From: Coriobacteriaceae bacterium AM113-163
GTDB taxonomy: Bacteria > Actinomycetota > Coriobacteriia > Coriobacteriales > Coriobacteriaceae
DNA length: 64,000 nucleotides
Assembly (NCBI GenBank): GCA_027673765.1
Contig: JAQDWB010000007.1
Location: 41,615-105,614 of the forward strand
Direction of reading: 5' to 3'
Shown: positions 57,507-64,000 of the stretch, in pieces
Layout: every line of letters starts with the position of its first letter
Numbering within the stretch: position 1 is the first letter of the stretch
Made by a program: the position numbers and the translations under genes
Notes under the pieces: generated by a model
Database searches by the model: none
Told to the model about the DNA's origin: nothing
What the model saw: only the letters and a program-made list of their open reading frames with translations

Positions 57507-58283
57507 TTGACGCAGCAATTTACGATTTCCGTACCCCGACCGGATGGAACGCTCATCCCCGTCGTCGTTACCAAAAAGCGCGTCAAGAACTTTAACCTAC
57601 GCGTCACATCGAGCGGCGAGGTCCACGCCAGCGCACCGCTCGGCGCCAGCCACGAGCGCATCGAAGCGTTTGTGAAGCGCAACAGCGCCTGGATTATCAG
57701 CCGACTTGCCCAACGTGAGCAACGTCAGGCGACAGCGCGAGAGCCGCTCAGCCCCTCGTCCATCATTGCACTTTGGGGCAAGCCCATCACGGTACAGGAC
57801 GCACTCGATCACAACTTTGCATCGCCCGCACCGCGACCCAAGCAGGCCACCTTCGCAAGTTTTATGGGTACCGACGAATCGGACGAAAGCCCACAGGCCA
57901 AGCGGCGCGCAATCCTCGACGGCCTAACGTCCGACGAGCTCCAAGCCCACATCGACCAGCTCTACGCGTCCGAGGTCACCGCAGCGCTACGCGACATCGT
58001 GCACGCGTACGAAATCGCAATGGGCGTCACCGTGGCCCGCGTCTCCGTGCGCAGCATGAAAACGCGTTGGGGCTCCTGCACACCCAAAACCGGCGCCATT
58101 CGCATCGCGCGCGAGCTCGCCGCCTACCCTGTCGAATGCCTCGACATGGTTGTCGCCCACGAGCTCGTCCATCTGCTCGAGCCGAGCCACAATCAGCGCT
58201 TTCACGCCCTGCTCGACACGTACTGTCCCAACAATAGAGCACTGTCTCAGCGGCTCAAGCAGCCACCCCTCAACAAGCTCTAG
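57507..58283 (+). CDS. YgjP-like metallopeptidase (M48 superfamily)
   Basis: The 258-residue protein has a DUF45/YgjP domain: TKKRVKNFNLRVTSSGEVHASAPLGASHERIEAFVKRNSAWI near the N-terminus, then RVSVRSMKTRWGSCTPKTGAIRIARELAAYPVECLDMVVAHELVHLLEPSHNQRFHALLDTYCPN, containing the zinc motif HELVH and the trailing His in HNQRFH. It is usually cytosolic with unknown substrate. The start is a TTG at 57507, with GAAGGA six bases before it; no better start exists downstream before the conserved region. Confidence 0.88.
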   Translation: MTQQFTISVPRPDGTLIPVVVTKKRVKNFNLRVTSSGEVHASAPLGASHERIEAFVKRNSAWIISRLAQREQRQATAREPLSPSSIIALWGKPITVQDALDHNFASPAPRPKQATFASFMGTDESDESPQAKRRAILDGLTSDELQAHIDQLYASEVTAALRDIVHAYEIAMGVTVARVSVRSMKTRWGSCTPKTGAIRIARELAAYPVECLDMVVAHELVHLLEPSHNQRFHALLDTYCPNNRALSQRLKQPPLNKL

Positions 58284-58289
58284 CGTCGA

Positions 58290-58775
58290 CTAGCGCACGC
58301 GCTCGATCTCGACGCCGCAGCTTGCCAGCGGCAAGCCGACAGGCGCCCACGGTTTATCGAGCTTTATGCGCACACCAAGCAGCGAGGGATAACGGCGCAG
58401 CAGCATCTGGGCCGTCCCCTCGGCTGCCGCCTCGATGAGCTTAAACGTATGCTCGCGCAGATAGCCATCGACATCGTGGCACACCGAGCCGTAGTCAATC
58501 GAGGCGTCCAGGTTATCGTGCTCCCCCGCCGCGCGCAGGTCGGCATAGAGCACCAGAGAAACGATGAACTTCTGACCCAGCGCGTTCTCCTCGGGATACA
58601 CGCCATGGTTGGCAAAAACCTCCAGGCCGTCAATGACAATACGATCGGCATGGCGCAAATCGTCATAGCTCACGTGAGGCACCGCCGTTGCGGTGGATAT
58701 TTCGCCCCTTCCACGGCGGGCGAGCTCGGCGCCTTCGGTCTTGGTTGCATTCTCGGGCAGTTTCTTGTTACTCAA
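58290..58775 (-). CDS. folB: Dihydroneopterin aldolase
   Basis: FolB splits 7,8-dihydroneopterin in folate synthesis. The conserved core IVIDGLEVFANHGVYPEENALGQKFIVSLVLYADLRAAG...IDYGSVCHDVDGYLREHTFKLIEAAAEGTAQMLLRRYPSL includes the family FANHGVYPEE and catalytic Lys region near the end (IKLDKPWAPVG). At 161 residues it carries about 44 extra N-terminal residues compared with the usual 120. The start is a TTG at 58775 with GGAG; a GTG at 58673 would remove the extension. Last gene of the folE-HD-folB unit. Confidence 0.9.
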   Translation of the reverse strand: MSNKKLPENATKTEGAELARRGRGEISTATAVPHVSYDDLRHADRIVIDGLEVFANHGVYPEENALGQKFIVSLVLYADLRAAGEHDNLDASIDYGSVCHDVDGYLREHTFKLIEAAAEGTAQMLLRRYPSLLGVRIKLDKPWAPVGLPLASCGVEIERVR

Positions 58776-58818
58776 CGCAATCGTCTCCTTCGTTTAGAAC
58801 CCCGACCGCGCAAACTAA

Positions 58819-59400
58819 CTACACGCGAATCGACAGGTTCTTTTTATCATCGCTCCAGTTGCAAGCGTTGCGCGCGGGGCATGCAAAGCAGGCACGCGAC
58901 GCTTTGTCGGCTGCATAGAGCAGACGCTCAAGCGGTTGGCTGTTCACGCGCAGCTTTCGATGGCCCAGAATGGCCGTCTTAATGGCTGCGGCATCGGCCG
59001 GCTCAAACGCCACGTCATCGGGCATGCCGCCGAGAATCGCATCAGCGACGCGTTCGCTTGCAACATCATGGGATATACCCGATTCATACTGTTCATCTTT
59101 GCCGATATCGTGAAGAAGTGCTGTGGCGTAGATGACCTCGCGGTCAAATTCGAGCTGCTCCTCGAGATTCTTGATCCACATAATGCGCGCGACATCGAGC
59201 AGATGGTCAATACCGTGGCGGCAGAAGATGCGCCCCGATTCCAACTGTACGATGTTGCCCAGGTGCCGCCGGAACAGCCCGTTGGCACAAATGTAATCAA
59301 TGCGAGGCATGGCACCAAAGGGGGCCAGGCCCGAAGCCATAAAGCCGCGACGCGACGTCCCCTCATCGGTCTTCGATGTAAAGTCGTTGACGACTCTCAT
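58819..59400 (-). CDS. HD-domain hydrolase in the fol cluster
   Basis: The 193-residue protein has an HD phosphohydrolase core: FCRHGIDHLLDVARIMWIKNLEEQLEFDREVIYATALLHDIGKDEQYESGISHDVASERVADAILGG, with the HD pair in LLHDIGKDEQ and upstream His in CRHGIDH. It ends with a Cys-rich stretch (ACFACPARNACNW), possibly metal or cluster binding. It lies between folE and folB and starts 3 bp after the folE stop; the ATG at 59400 is the likely start, though ATGs at 59340 and 59310 exist. Dephosphorylation of a pterin intermediate is plausible, not shown. Confidence 0.8.
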   Translation of the reverse strand: MRVVNDFTSKTDEGTSRRGFMASGLAPFGAMPRIDYICANGLFRRHLGNIVQLESGRIFCRHGIDHLLDVARIMWIKNLEEQLEFDREVIYATALLHDIGKDEQYESGISHDVASERVADAILGGMPDDVAFEPADAAAIKTAILGHRKLRVNSQPLERLLYAADKASRACFACPARNACNWSDDKKNLSIRV

Positions 59401-59402
59401 GG

Positions 59403-59960
59403 TTAGCGGCCCAGCATCCTAAAGAAACGCTCCTCGAGCGCGGGATCGGTCTCAAAGACGCCGCGGCGAGCAAGCGTCACGGTCTTGGTGCCGGGCTTTT
59501 GCACGCCACGCATCGTCATGCACATATGCTCGGCCTCCATCAACACAATCGCTCCCTGGGGAGCGAGATAATCCATGAGGGCATCGGCAACCTGTGCGCA
59601 CAGTTGCTCCTGCAGCTGCAGACGGCGGGCATAAACCTCAACCGTGCGGGCGAGCTTGGAAAGCCCAGCCACCCGACCGTTAGGGATATAACCAATGGCG
59701 GCCTTGCCATAAAACGGCAGCAGATGATGTTCGCACAGCGAGTAGAACGTGATGTCGCGCTCGATAACCAAATCGTTCGAAGCGACGGCAAAGGTTTTGG
59801 ACAGGTGTTCCTCGGCACTCTGGTCCATACCGCCGGCGATCTCACCATACATACGGGCAACGCGCGCCGGGGTCTCCAGCAGGCCCTCACGAGTTGGGTC
59901 CTCGCCTATGCCCTCAAGCAACAGCTTAATGGCGGCCTCGACTTTTTCCTGATCGACCAT
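59403..59960 (-). CDS. folE: GTP cyclohydrolase I
   Basis: FolE converts GTP to 7,8-dihydroneopterin triphosphate. The 185-residue protein has [80 protein letters not shown] and [20 protein letters not shown]; zinc ligands are Cys and His in SLCEHH and the Cys in EHMCM. Length and order match the family exactly. The ATG is at 59960. It heads the folE-HD-folB unit, and lies 66 bp downstream of nrdG on the same strand. Confidence 0.95.
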   Translation of the reverse strand: MVDQEKVEAAIKLLLEGIGEDPTREGLLETPARVARMYGEIAGGMDQSAEEHLSKTFAVASNDLVIERDITFYSLCEHHLLPFYGKAAIGYIPNGRVAGLSKLARTVEVYARRLQLQEQLCAQVADALMDYLAPQGAIVLMEAEHMCMTMRGVQKPGTKTVTLARRGVFETDPALEERFFRMLGR

Positions 59961-60026
59961 CTGGGCCTCACTTTTCCGATTTCACGTTCGCGCTATGGTA
60001 CCACGCCCTCCGGCATCGACCACAAG

Positions 60027-60608
60027 CTACATAGTATGGGTCGAATAGACCGGATCATCACGCCAAAGTTCAACCGCATCACAAAGCGCAACGCCCTCGC
60101 GCTCAGCACGGGCGCGCGTAGCGTTCATATCGATCACGCGCTGGTTGCTCGAACCCCTAAAGCGCAGCGAGATATCGTACAGGTCCTGAACAAACGGGCC
60201 GTCCACCAGCATGTCAAGGCAGGCAAGGATGCGGTCCGTCACCTCGGTATGATGACGACCACCCGGCATAAGCTCCTCGAGCACGTCACCGGTAAAGCAC
60301 CAAATGGTCTTCCCCGACCCCACTGGATAGGCCGCGCGAACACGCTCGACAAACTCAACGAGCCCCGCCTGATTCTCGGGCTCCATGGGCTCGCCACCCA
60401 GAATCGTCAGACCATCGATAAAGGGATGATCGAGACTCTTGATAATCTTGTCCTCGACGGCACGATTGAACGGCTCACCCGCAGCAAAGTCCCACGCAAC
60501 AGAGTTAAAGCAATTCTTGCACCCACGACGGCACCCGCTTACAAACAGAGAAGTACGAACGCCTTCTCCATCAGCAATGTCGAAATACTTAATGTTCGCG
60601 TAGTTCAT
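60027..60608 (-). CDS. nrdG: Anaerobic ribonucleotide reductase activating protein
   Basis: NrdG is a radical-SAM enzyme that installs the glycyl radical on NrdD. The 193-residue protein has GVRTSLFVSGCRRGCKNCFNSVAWDF with the CxxxCxxC cluster ligands, GLTILGGEPMEPENQ, and the SAM-binding end. The ATG at 60608 follows GGGAGAG; a longer upstream frame would run through a 25-bp hairpin and is rejected. It is downstream of nrdD by 426 bp, the gap being filled by two long inverted repeats. Confidence 0.95.
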   Translation of the reverse strand: MNYANIKYFDIADGEGVRTSLFVSGCRRGCKNCFNSVAWDFAAGEPFNRAVEDKIIKSLDHPFIDGLTILGGEPMEPENQAGLVEFVERVRAAYPVGSGKTIWCFTGDVLEELMPGGRHHTEVTDRILACLDMLVDGPFVQDLYDISLRFRGSSNQRVIDMNATRARAEREGVALCDAVELWRDDPVYSTHTM

Positions 60609-60623
60609 AGGTAACTCTCCCGG

Positions 60624-60707
60624 GAGGCCGGGACATATCATCCCGTCCTCAAACATTCTCGGCCTGCGGCCTGCGAAACTGCGGGCGGGACGATATGTCC
60701 CGGCCTC
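60624..60707. repeat. Long inverted repeat just upstream of the nrdG ribosome site
   Basis: Arms 60624-60648 (begins GAGGCCGGGACATATC) and 60683-60707 (ends GATATGTCCCGGCCTC) pair over 25 bp with two positions differing only as G-U-type changes. The 34-base spacer contains GGCCTGCGGCC. It ends 16 bases before the nrdG start. Confidence 0.88.
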
Positions 60708-60885
60708 ATGCAAAGGGTAACTCAATGAACGAAGCGAACATCGAGCATAGGGTTCGAGGTCCAATAAAAACTGGGTTGCGGCTCAACCACCATCGCAAGT
60801 AAATCGCAGCTGCAACTCGAATTATTTCCGCTAAGAACTTCGAGGAGTGAGCAGACTGCGCGCTGCATCCCAGCTACATCAACTT

Positions 60886-61023
60886 GGCTGCCCTGTAGCG
60901 AGGCCCCGGACCTTTGCTCGATATGAGTTCCGCACGAACAGGAGGCGCCAGTGGCGCTTCCGTCGTGAGCCAGGACTGTCCGAAATAGCGAGTAAAGGTC
61001 CGGGGCCTCGCTACAGGGCAGCC
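60886..61023. repeat. 35-bp inverted repeat after nrdD
   Basis: Arms 60886-60920 (begins GGCTGCCCTGTAGCGAGG) and 60989-61023 (ends CCTCGCTACAGGGCAGCC) are complementary at 34 of 35 positions. The 68-bp spacer contains a second small hairpin (GGCGCC/GGCGC). It starts 11 bp after the nrdD stop and could act as a strong terminator or mobile-element remnant. Confidence 0.9.
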
Positions 61024-61034
61024 TGGGATGGTTA

Positions 61035-63257
61035 TTAGAGATGCAGCACGCGGTCGCGGATCTCCTCGGTTCGACCCTGGTTCCAGAACTGGGTACCGAT
61101 GTAGCCGCACGTACGACGAGCGACGTTCATTTTCTCCTGGTCGCGGTTGCCGCAGTTGGGGCACTCCCACACCAGCTTGCCATCGTCCTCAACAATCTTG
61201 ATCTCGCCATCGTAGCCGCACACCTGGCAGTAGTCGCTCTTGGTGTTGAGCTCGGCGTACATGATGTTGTCGTAGATGTACTGCATCACGCGAATGACAG
61301 CCTTGAGGTTGTCCTGCATGTTGGGAACCTCGACGTAGGAGATAGCACCGCCCGGCGAAAGCTGCTGAAACATGCCCTCAAACTTAAGCTTGTCGAATGC
61401 GTCGATCTCCTCGGACACGTGGACGTGGTAGCTGTTGGTGATATAGCCCTTGTCCGTCACGCCCGGGATAATGCCAAAACGACGCTGCAGGCACTTGGCG
61501 AACTTGTAGGTCGTCGACTCAAGCGGGGTGCCGTACAGCGAGAAGTCGATATCGCTTTCGGCCTTCCACTCGGCGCACTTGTCGTTCATGCGCTGCATGA
61601 CGGCCATGGCAAACGGCGTGCCTTCCTTCTCGGTGTGGCTGTGGCCCGTCATGTACTTGACGCACTCATACAGGCCGGCATACCCCAGGCTGATGGTGGA
61701 ATAGCCGCCCACGAGCAGCTTGTCGATCGTCTCGCCCTTCTTCAGACGAGCGAGGGCGCCGTACTGCCACAAAATCGGTGCAGCGTCAGAAAGCGTGCCC
61801 ATCAGGCGCTCATGACGGCACAGCAGAGCACGGTGGCACAGCTCAAGGCGCTCGTCGAAGATCTTCCAGAACTTGTCCATGTCCTGATGCGAGCTCAGCG
61901 CGACATCGGGCAGGTTGATGGTCACAACACCCTGGTTAAAGCGGCCATAGTACTTAGGTTTGGTCGGGTCATAGTTCAGCGCGTTGGCGACATTGTTAAA
62001 GCCGTTGCCCGAGCGGTCGGGCGTCAGGAAACTGCGACAACCCATGCAGGTGTAGCAATCGCCGTTGCCGGCGGTCTCGCCCTTCGACAGCTTGAGCTCG
62101 CGCATCTTCTTCTCGGAGATGTAATCGGGCACCATGCGCTTGGCGGTACACTTGGCAGCCAGCTGGGTCAGGTAGAAGTACGGGGAATTCTCGTGAACGT
62201 TATCGTCCTCGAGTACATAGATAAGCTTGGGGAATGCCGGGGTAATCCACACACCGGCTTCGTTCTTAACGCCCTCATAGCGTTGACGAAGCGTCTCCTC
62301 CACGATCATGGCAAGGTCGTGCTTCTCCTGGGGCGTACGGGCCTCATTGAGATACATAAAGACCGTCACGAACGGCGCCTGGCCATTGGTGGTCATAAGG
62401 GTCACGACCTGATACTGAATCGTCTGGACGCCGCGACGGATCTCGTCACGCAGACGGTCCTCAACGACCTCACGGACCTTTTCGGCAGATGCCGAAACAC
62501 CGAGCTCCTCGAGCTCGCGGGCAACCTCGCCGCGAATCTTTTGACGGCTCACCTCAACAAAGGGGGCGAGATGGGTCAGCGAAATAGACTGGCCGCCGTA
62601 CTGGGAAGAAGCAACCTGGGCGATAATCTGCGTCGCGATGTTGCAGGCAGTCGAGAAGCTATGCGGCTTCTCGATCAGCGTGCCCGAGATAACGGTGCCG
62701 TTCTGGAGCATATCCTCCAGGTTCACCAGGTCGCAGTTATGCATGTGCTGGGCAAAGTAGTCGGAATCGTGGAAGTGGATCAGGCCCTCGTTGTGGGCAT
62801 CCACGATCTCCTGGGGCAGCAGCACGCGCTGAGTCAGGTCCTTGGAAATCTCGCCGGCCATGTAGTCGCGCTGAACGGAGTTGACGGTCGGGTTCTTGTT
62901 AGAGTTCTCCTGCTTGACCTCTTCGTTATTGCACTCGATCAACGACAGGATCTTGTCATCGGTCGTGTTCTTCTGGCGCTTCAGGCTCTGAACATAGCGA
63001 TAGATGATGTAGTGGCGGGCGACCTCGTAGCAGTCGAGACGCATGATCTCGTCCTCGACCAAATCCTGGATCTCCTCGACCGAAACGGTGTGGCCCGCGT
63101 TCTCGCATGCCTCGGCGACGTTTTGCGCCGCATAAACCACCTGGCGGTCGGTTAGACGAGAGCTCTCCTCGACCTCCAAGTTTGCGGCGCGAATCGCATT
63201 GACGATCTTATCGATGTCAAAGACAACCTCGGTGCCGCTGCGCTTGATGATCTTCAT
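61035..63257 (-). CDS. nrdD: Anaerobic ribonucleoside-triphosphate reductase (class III)
   Basis: NrdD reduces NTPs to dNTPs without oxygen. The 740-residue protein has an N-terminal ATP-cone (MKIIKRSGTEVVFDIDKIVNAIRAAN, KRSG.EV pattern), then the family core with ALLCRHERL and ISLGYAGLYECVKYMTGHSHTEKEG, a zinc site CQVCGY...CPNCGN, and near the end RRTCGYIGTQFWNQGR, where the Gly of CGYIG carries the radical. Length is normal. The ATG at 63257 has AAGAGG at about 7 bases. A NrdR box lies far upstream at 63515-63530. Confidence 0.96.
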   Translation of the reverse strand: MKIIKRSGTEVVFDIDKIVNAIRAANLEVEESSRLTDRQVVYAAQNVAEACENAGHTVSVEEIQDLVEDEIMRLDCYEVARHYIIYRYVQSLKRQKNTTDDKILSLIECNNEEVKQENSNKNPTVNSVQRDYMAGEISKDLTQRVLLPQEIVDAHNEGLIHFHDSDYFAQHMHNCDLVNLEDMLQNGTVISGTLIEKPHSFSTACNIATQIIAQVASSQYGGQSISLTHLAPFVEVSRQKIRGEVARELEELGVSASAEKVREVVEDRLRDEIRRGVQTIQYQVVTLMTTNGQAPFVTVFMYLNEARTPQEKHDLAMIVEETLRQRYEGVKNEAGVWITPAFPKLIYVLEDDNVHENSPYFYLTQLAAKCTAKRMVPDYISEKKMRELKLSKGETAGNGDCYTCMGCRSFLTPDRSGNGFNNVANALNYDPTKPKYYGRFNQGVVTINLPDVALSSHQDMDKFWKIFDERLELCHRALLCRHERLMGTLSDAAPILWQYGALARLKKGETIDKLLVGGYSTISLGYAGLYECVKYMTGHSHTEKEGTPFAMAVMQRMNDKCAEWKAESDIDFSLYGTPLESTTYKFAKCLQRRFGIIPGVTDKGYITNSYHVHVSEEIDAFDKLKFEGMFQQLSPGGAISYVEVPNMQDNLKAVIRVMQYIYDNIMYAELNTKSDYCQVCGYDGEIKIVEDDGKLVWECPNCGNRDQEKMNVARRTCGYIGTQFWNQGRTEEIRDRVLHL

Positions 63258-63514
63258 CCTCTTGCCTCTTTCGCGTCGTAGTCTCATTGCGCTTCAGAGC
63301 CAAACGATGCCCGGCAGGGCTTGCCCCTGTCTTGCGGCGCCGTCGCGCAATCTGTGTTCTCGATAAACCATAGGTCCTCATGCGGACAATCCTCGCGGCC
63401 GATCAAGCGGCTCAAAGATCTATCCAAATGGGGCAAATAAGGTCCTCGTTCTCTGTCCGCCATCTATCATACGACAAAGAGGCATCTATATCCTGTATTC
63501 TTTTTTTAGTTCAA

Positions 63515-63530
63515 ACACAACATATAGTGT
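63515..63530 (-). promoter_or_regulatory. NrdR box upstream of nrdD
   Basis: ACACAACATATAGTGT (reverse strand ACACTATATGTTGTGT) fits the NrdR consensus acaCwAtATaTwGtgt closely. On the minus strand it overlaps a possible TATATG -10, with TTGCTT 16 bp upstream. NrdR represses ribonucleotide reductase genes when dATP/ATP is high. Confidence 0.75.
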
Positions 63531-63857
63531 TTCAGCAGGTCAAAGCAATTGGTCATTTTGCAGACGCATTAATTATGAGGGGTTCTTGGCAAGTCGGTAA
63601 AACGTTACCAACACGGCTACCTGCATGGCAGTTATAAAACCCCCTTAGTCAAGCCGCTGACAAATCCTACCAAAACCAAGCCGCTCACGCCAAAAGAATC
63701 CAAAAGATTATGCTTGACCAACATGTTGCGGTCGTGCCTTGCCGAGCCCCATGTAACCGCGGCACGAATCCTTGAAAGATATGTGTATGCAAACAGAGAA
63801 GATGAGAGTTTTCTCGGATGACTACTGAGAAGCATCCCAGAAGATCAAAAAACTCGA

Positions 63858-63893
63858 AATTTGGTGACGTATTTGGCGACCCATTTGGCGAGC
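63858..63893. repeat. Three tandem 12-bp repeats
   Basis: ATTTGGTGACGT, ATTTGGCGACCC and ATTTGGCGAGCA follow each other without gap. They lie next to the terminator of the tRNA-Val gene. Confidence 0.75.
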
Positions 63894-63930
63894 AAAACAA
63901 AACAGCCCAGAGGCTAAGCCTCTGGGCTGC
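63894..63930 (-). terminator. Terminator of tRNA-Val
   Basis: CAGCCCAGAGGC and GCCTCTGGGCTG form a 12-bp perfect stem with TAA loop; on the minus strand TTTTGTTTTG follows. It lies 8 bp from the tRNA 3' end. Confidence 0.92.
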
Positions 63931-63937
63931 GAACATT

Positions 63938-64000
63938 TGGTGGGCGTTAGAAGATTTGAACTTCTGACCTCTTCCGTGTCAGGGAAGCGCTCTCCCCCTG
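63938..64000 (-). tRNA. tRNA-Val (GAC), 3' part, runs off the window
   Basis: Read on the minus strand the segment has anticodon-arm CTTCC-CTGACAC-GGAAG (anticodon GAC, Val), variable loop GGTC, T-arm AGAAG-TTCAAAT-CTTCT, acceptor end CGCCC-A and encoded CCA. The 5' acceptor and part of the D-arm lie beyond position 64000. The terminator follows directly. Confidence 0.9.

Larger units (their letters stand above)
60609..61034. other. nrdD-nrdG intergenic region with two long inverted repeats
   Basis: This 426-bp stretch carries no convincing gene. It holds a 25-bp inverted repeat (60624-60707) and a 35-bp inverted repeat (60886-61023), separately listed. Between them (60708-60885) I see no clear promoter or coding frame. 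Confidence 0.75.
63258..63937. other. Gene-poor leader and intergenic region between nrdD and tRNA-Val
   Basis: Nothing convincing is coded in this 680-bp, partly AT-rich stretch. It holds a NrdR box, three tandem 12-bp repeats, and the tRNA terminator. Three short frames of 60-85 codons exist on either strand but lack family patterns and good ribosome sites; one overlaps the terminator hairpin. Confidence 0.7.

Noticed and set aside
60609..60764. N-terminal extension of nrdG
   Set aside because: The extra residues would run through the 25-bp hairpin; the ATG at 60608 has a good ribosome site and matches the family start.
61041..63155. 704-codon plus-strand frame antisense to nrdD
   Set aside because: Shadow of nrdD in GC-rich sequence, no ribosome site, no motifs.
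63380..63936. Short frames on both strands near the tRNA
   Set aside because: No good ribosome site, no family pattern; one includes the tRNA terminator hairpin.
1..64000. CRISPR array, rRNA operon, prophage or insertion-sequence transposase
   Set aside because: No regularly spaced repeats, no rRNA sequence and no integrase, capsid or transposase reading frame were seen.

Overview
The window reads as chromosome of a high-GC, anaerobic gut actinobacterium of the Coriobacteriia, most like Collinsella. This is inferred from gene content and codon use; no database search was run. Supporting signs are an oxygen-independent class III ribonucleotide reductase (nrdD/nrdG), an L-lactate dehydrogenase, a ferredoxin-type aldo/keto reductase, a DUF3793/flavodoxin pair, a fructoselysine-type (Amadori product) catabolic operon, and GC-rich sequence broken by one AT-rich patch at about 10.2-12.0 kb.

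Layout. 0-3.2 kb: plus-strand lysine/diaminopimelate genes (lysA end, dapA, dapB, dapH). The lysA reading frame runs into dapA with no stop codon. 3.3-10.1 kb: minus-strand genes for a nucleoid-associated protein, a DUF2974 hydrolase, lactate dehydrogenase, a DapL/AlaC-type aminotransferase and glutamine-dependent NAD synthetase. 10.2-12.0 kb: AT-rich MFS exporter and DUF2087 pair. 12.2-14.6 kb: two low-complexity proteins. 14.7-19.3 kb: ettA, an sdpR/sdpI pair with a visible promoter and operator, tcdA and a TatD-type nuclease. 19.4-29.8 kb: a ten-gene minus-strand operon (YfcC transporter, amidohydrolase, epimerase, FrlB-like deglycase, two FrlD-like kinases, second amidohydrolase, YjbQ, BtpA, FGGY kinase), headed by a strong promoter with a perfect palindromic operator and preceded by a GntR/UTRA regulator.

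30.9-37.7 kb: two HAD phosphatases, pgi, an unknown protein, a Y-family polymerase plus YolD pair behind two LexA boxes, and a membrane HMA protein behind a CsoR-like site. 37.8-47.7 kb: DUF3793 plus flavodoxin, a polar amino-acid ABC transporter, nfo, an oxidoreductase, an aldo/keto reductase, a cyclase-family hydrolase and a ketopantoate-reductase-like enzyme. 47.8-58.3 kb: small membrane and secreted proteins, metY behind a short Cys/Met leader peptide and divergent from a LysR regulator, rnhA, a second Gfo/Idh/MocA enzyme, an acylphosphatase, a Fur-family regulator, a HAD phosphatase, a UreE-like/SlyD pair, an M19 dipeptidase and a YgjP-type metalloprotease. 58.3-64 kb: folB, an HD hydrolase, folE, nrdG, nrdD, then a gene-poor stretch ending in a partial tRNA-Val.

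The most unusual signals are: (1) two 63-nt hairpins just upstream of nfo and the adjacent oxidoreductase, with identical ends and divergent but still complementary inner arms; (2) long inverted repeats between nrdD and nrdG; (3) the metY leader peptide; (4) the lysA-dapA open fusion; (5) the expanded fructoselysine-type operon; and (6) a scattered family of GGGACAG-core inverted repeats.
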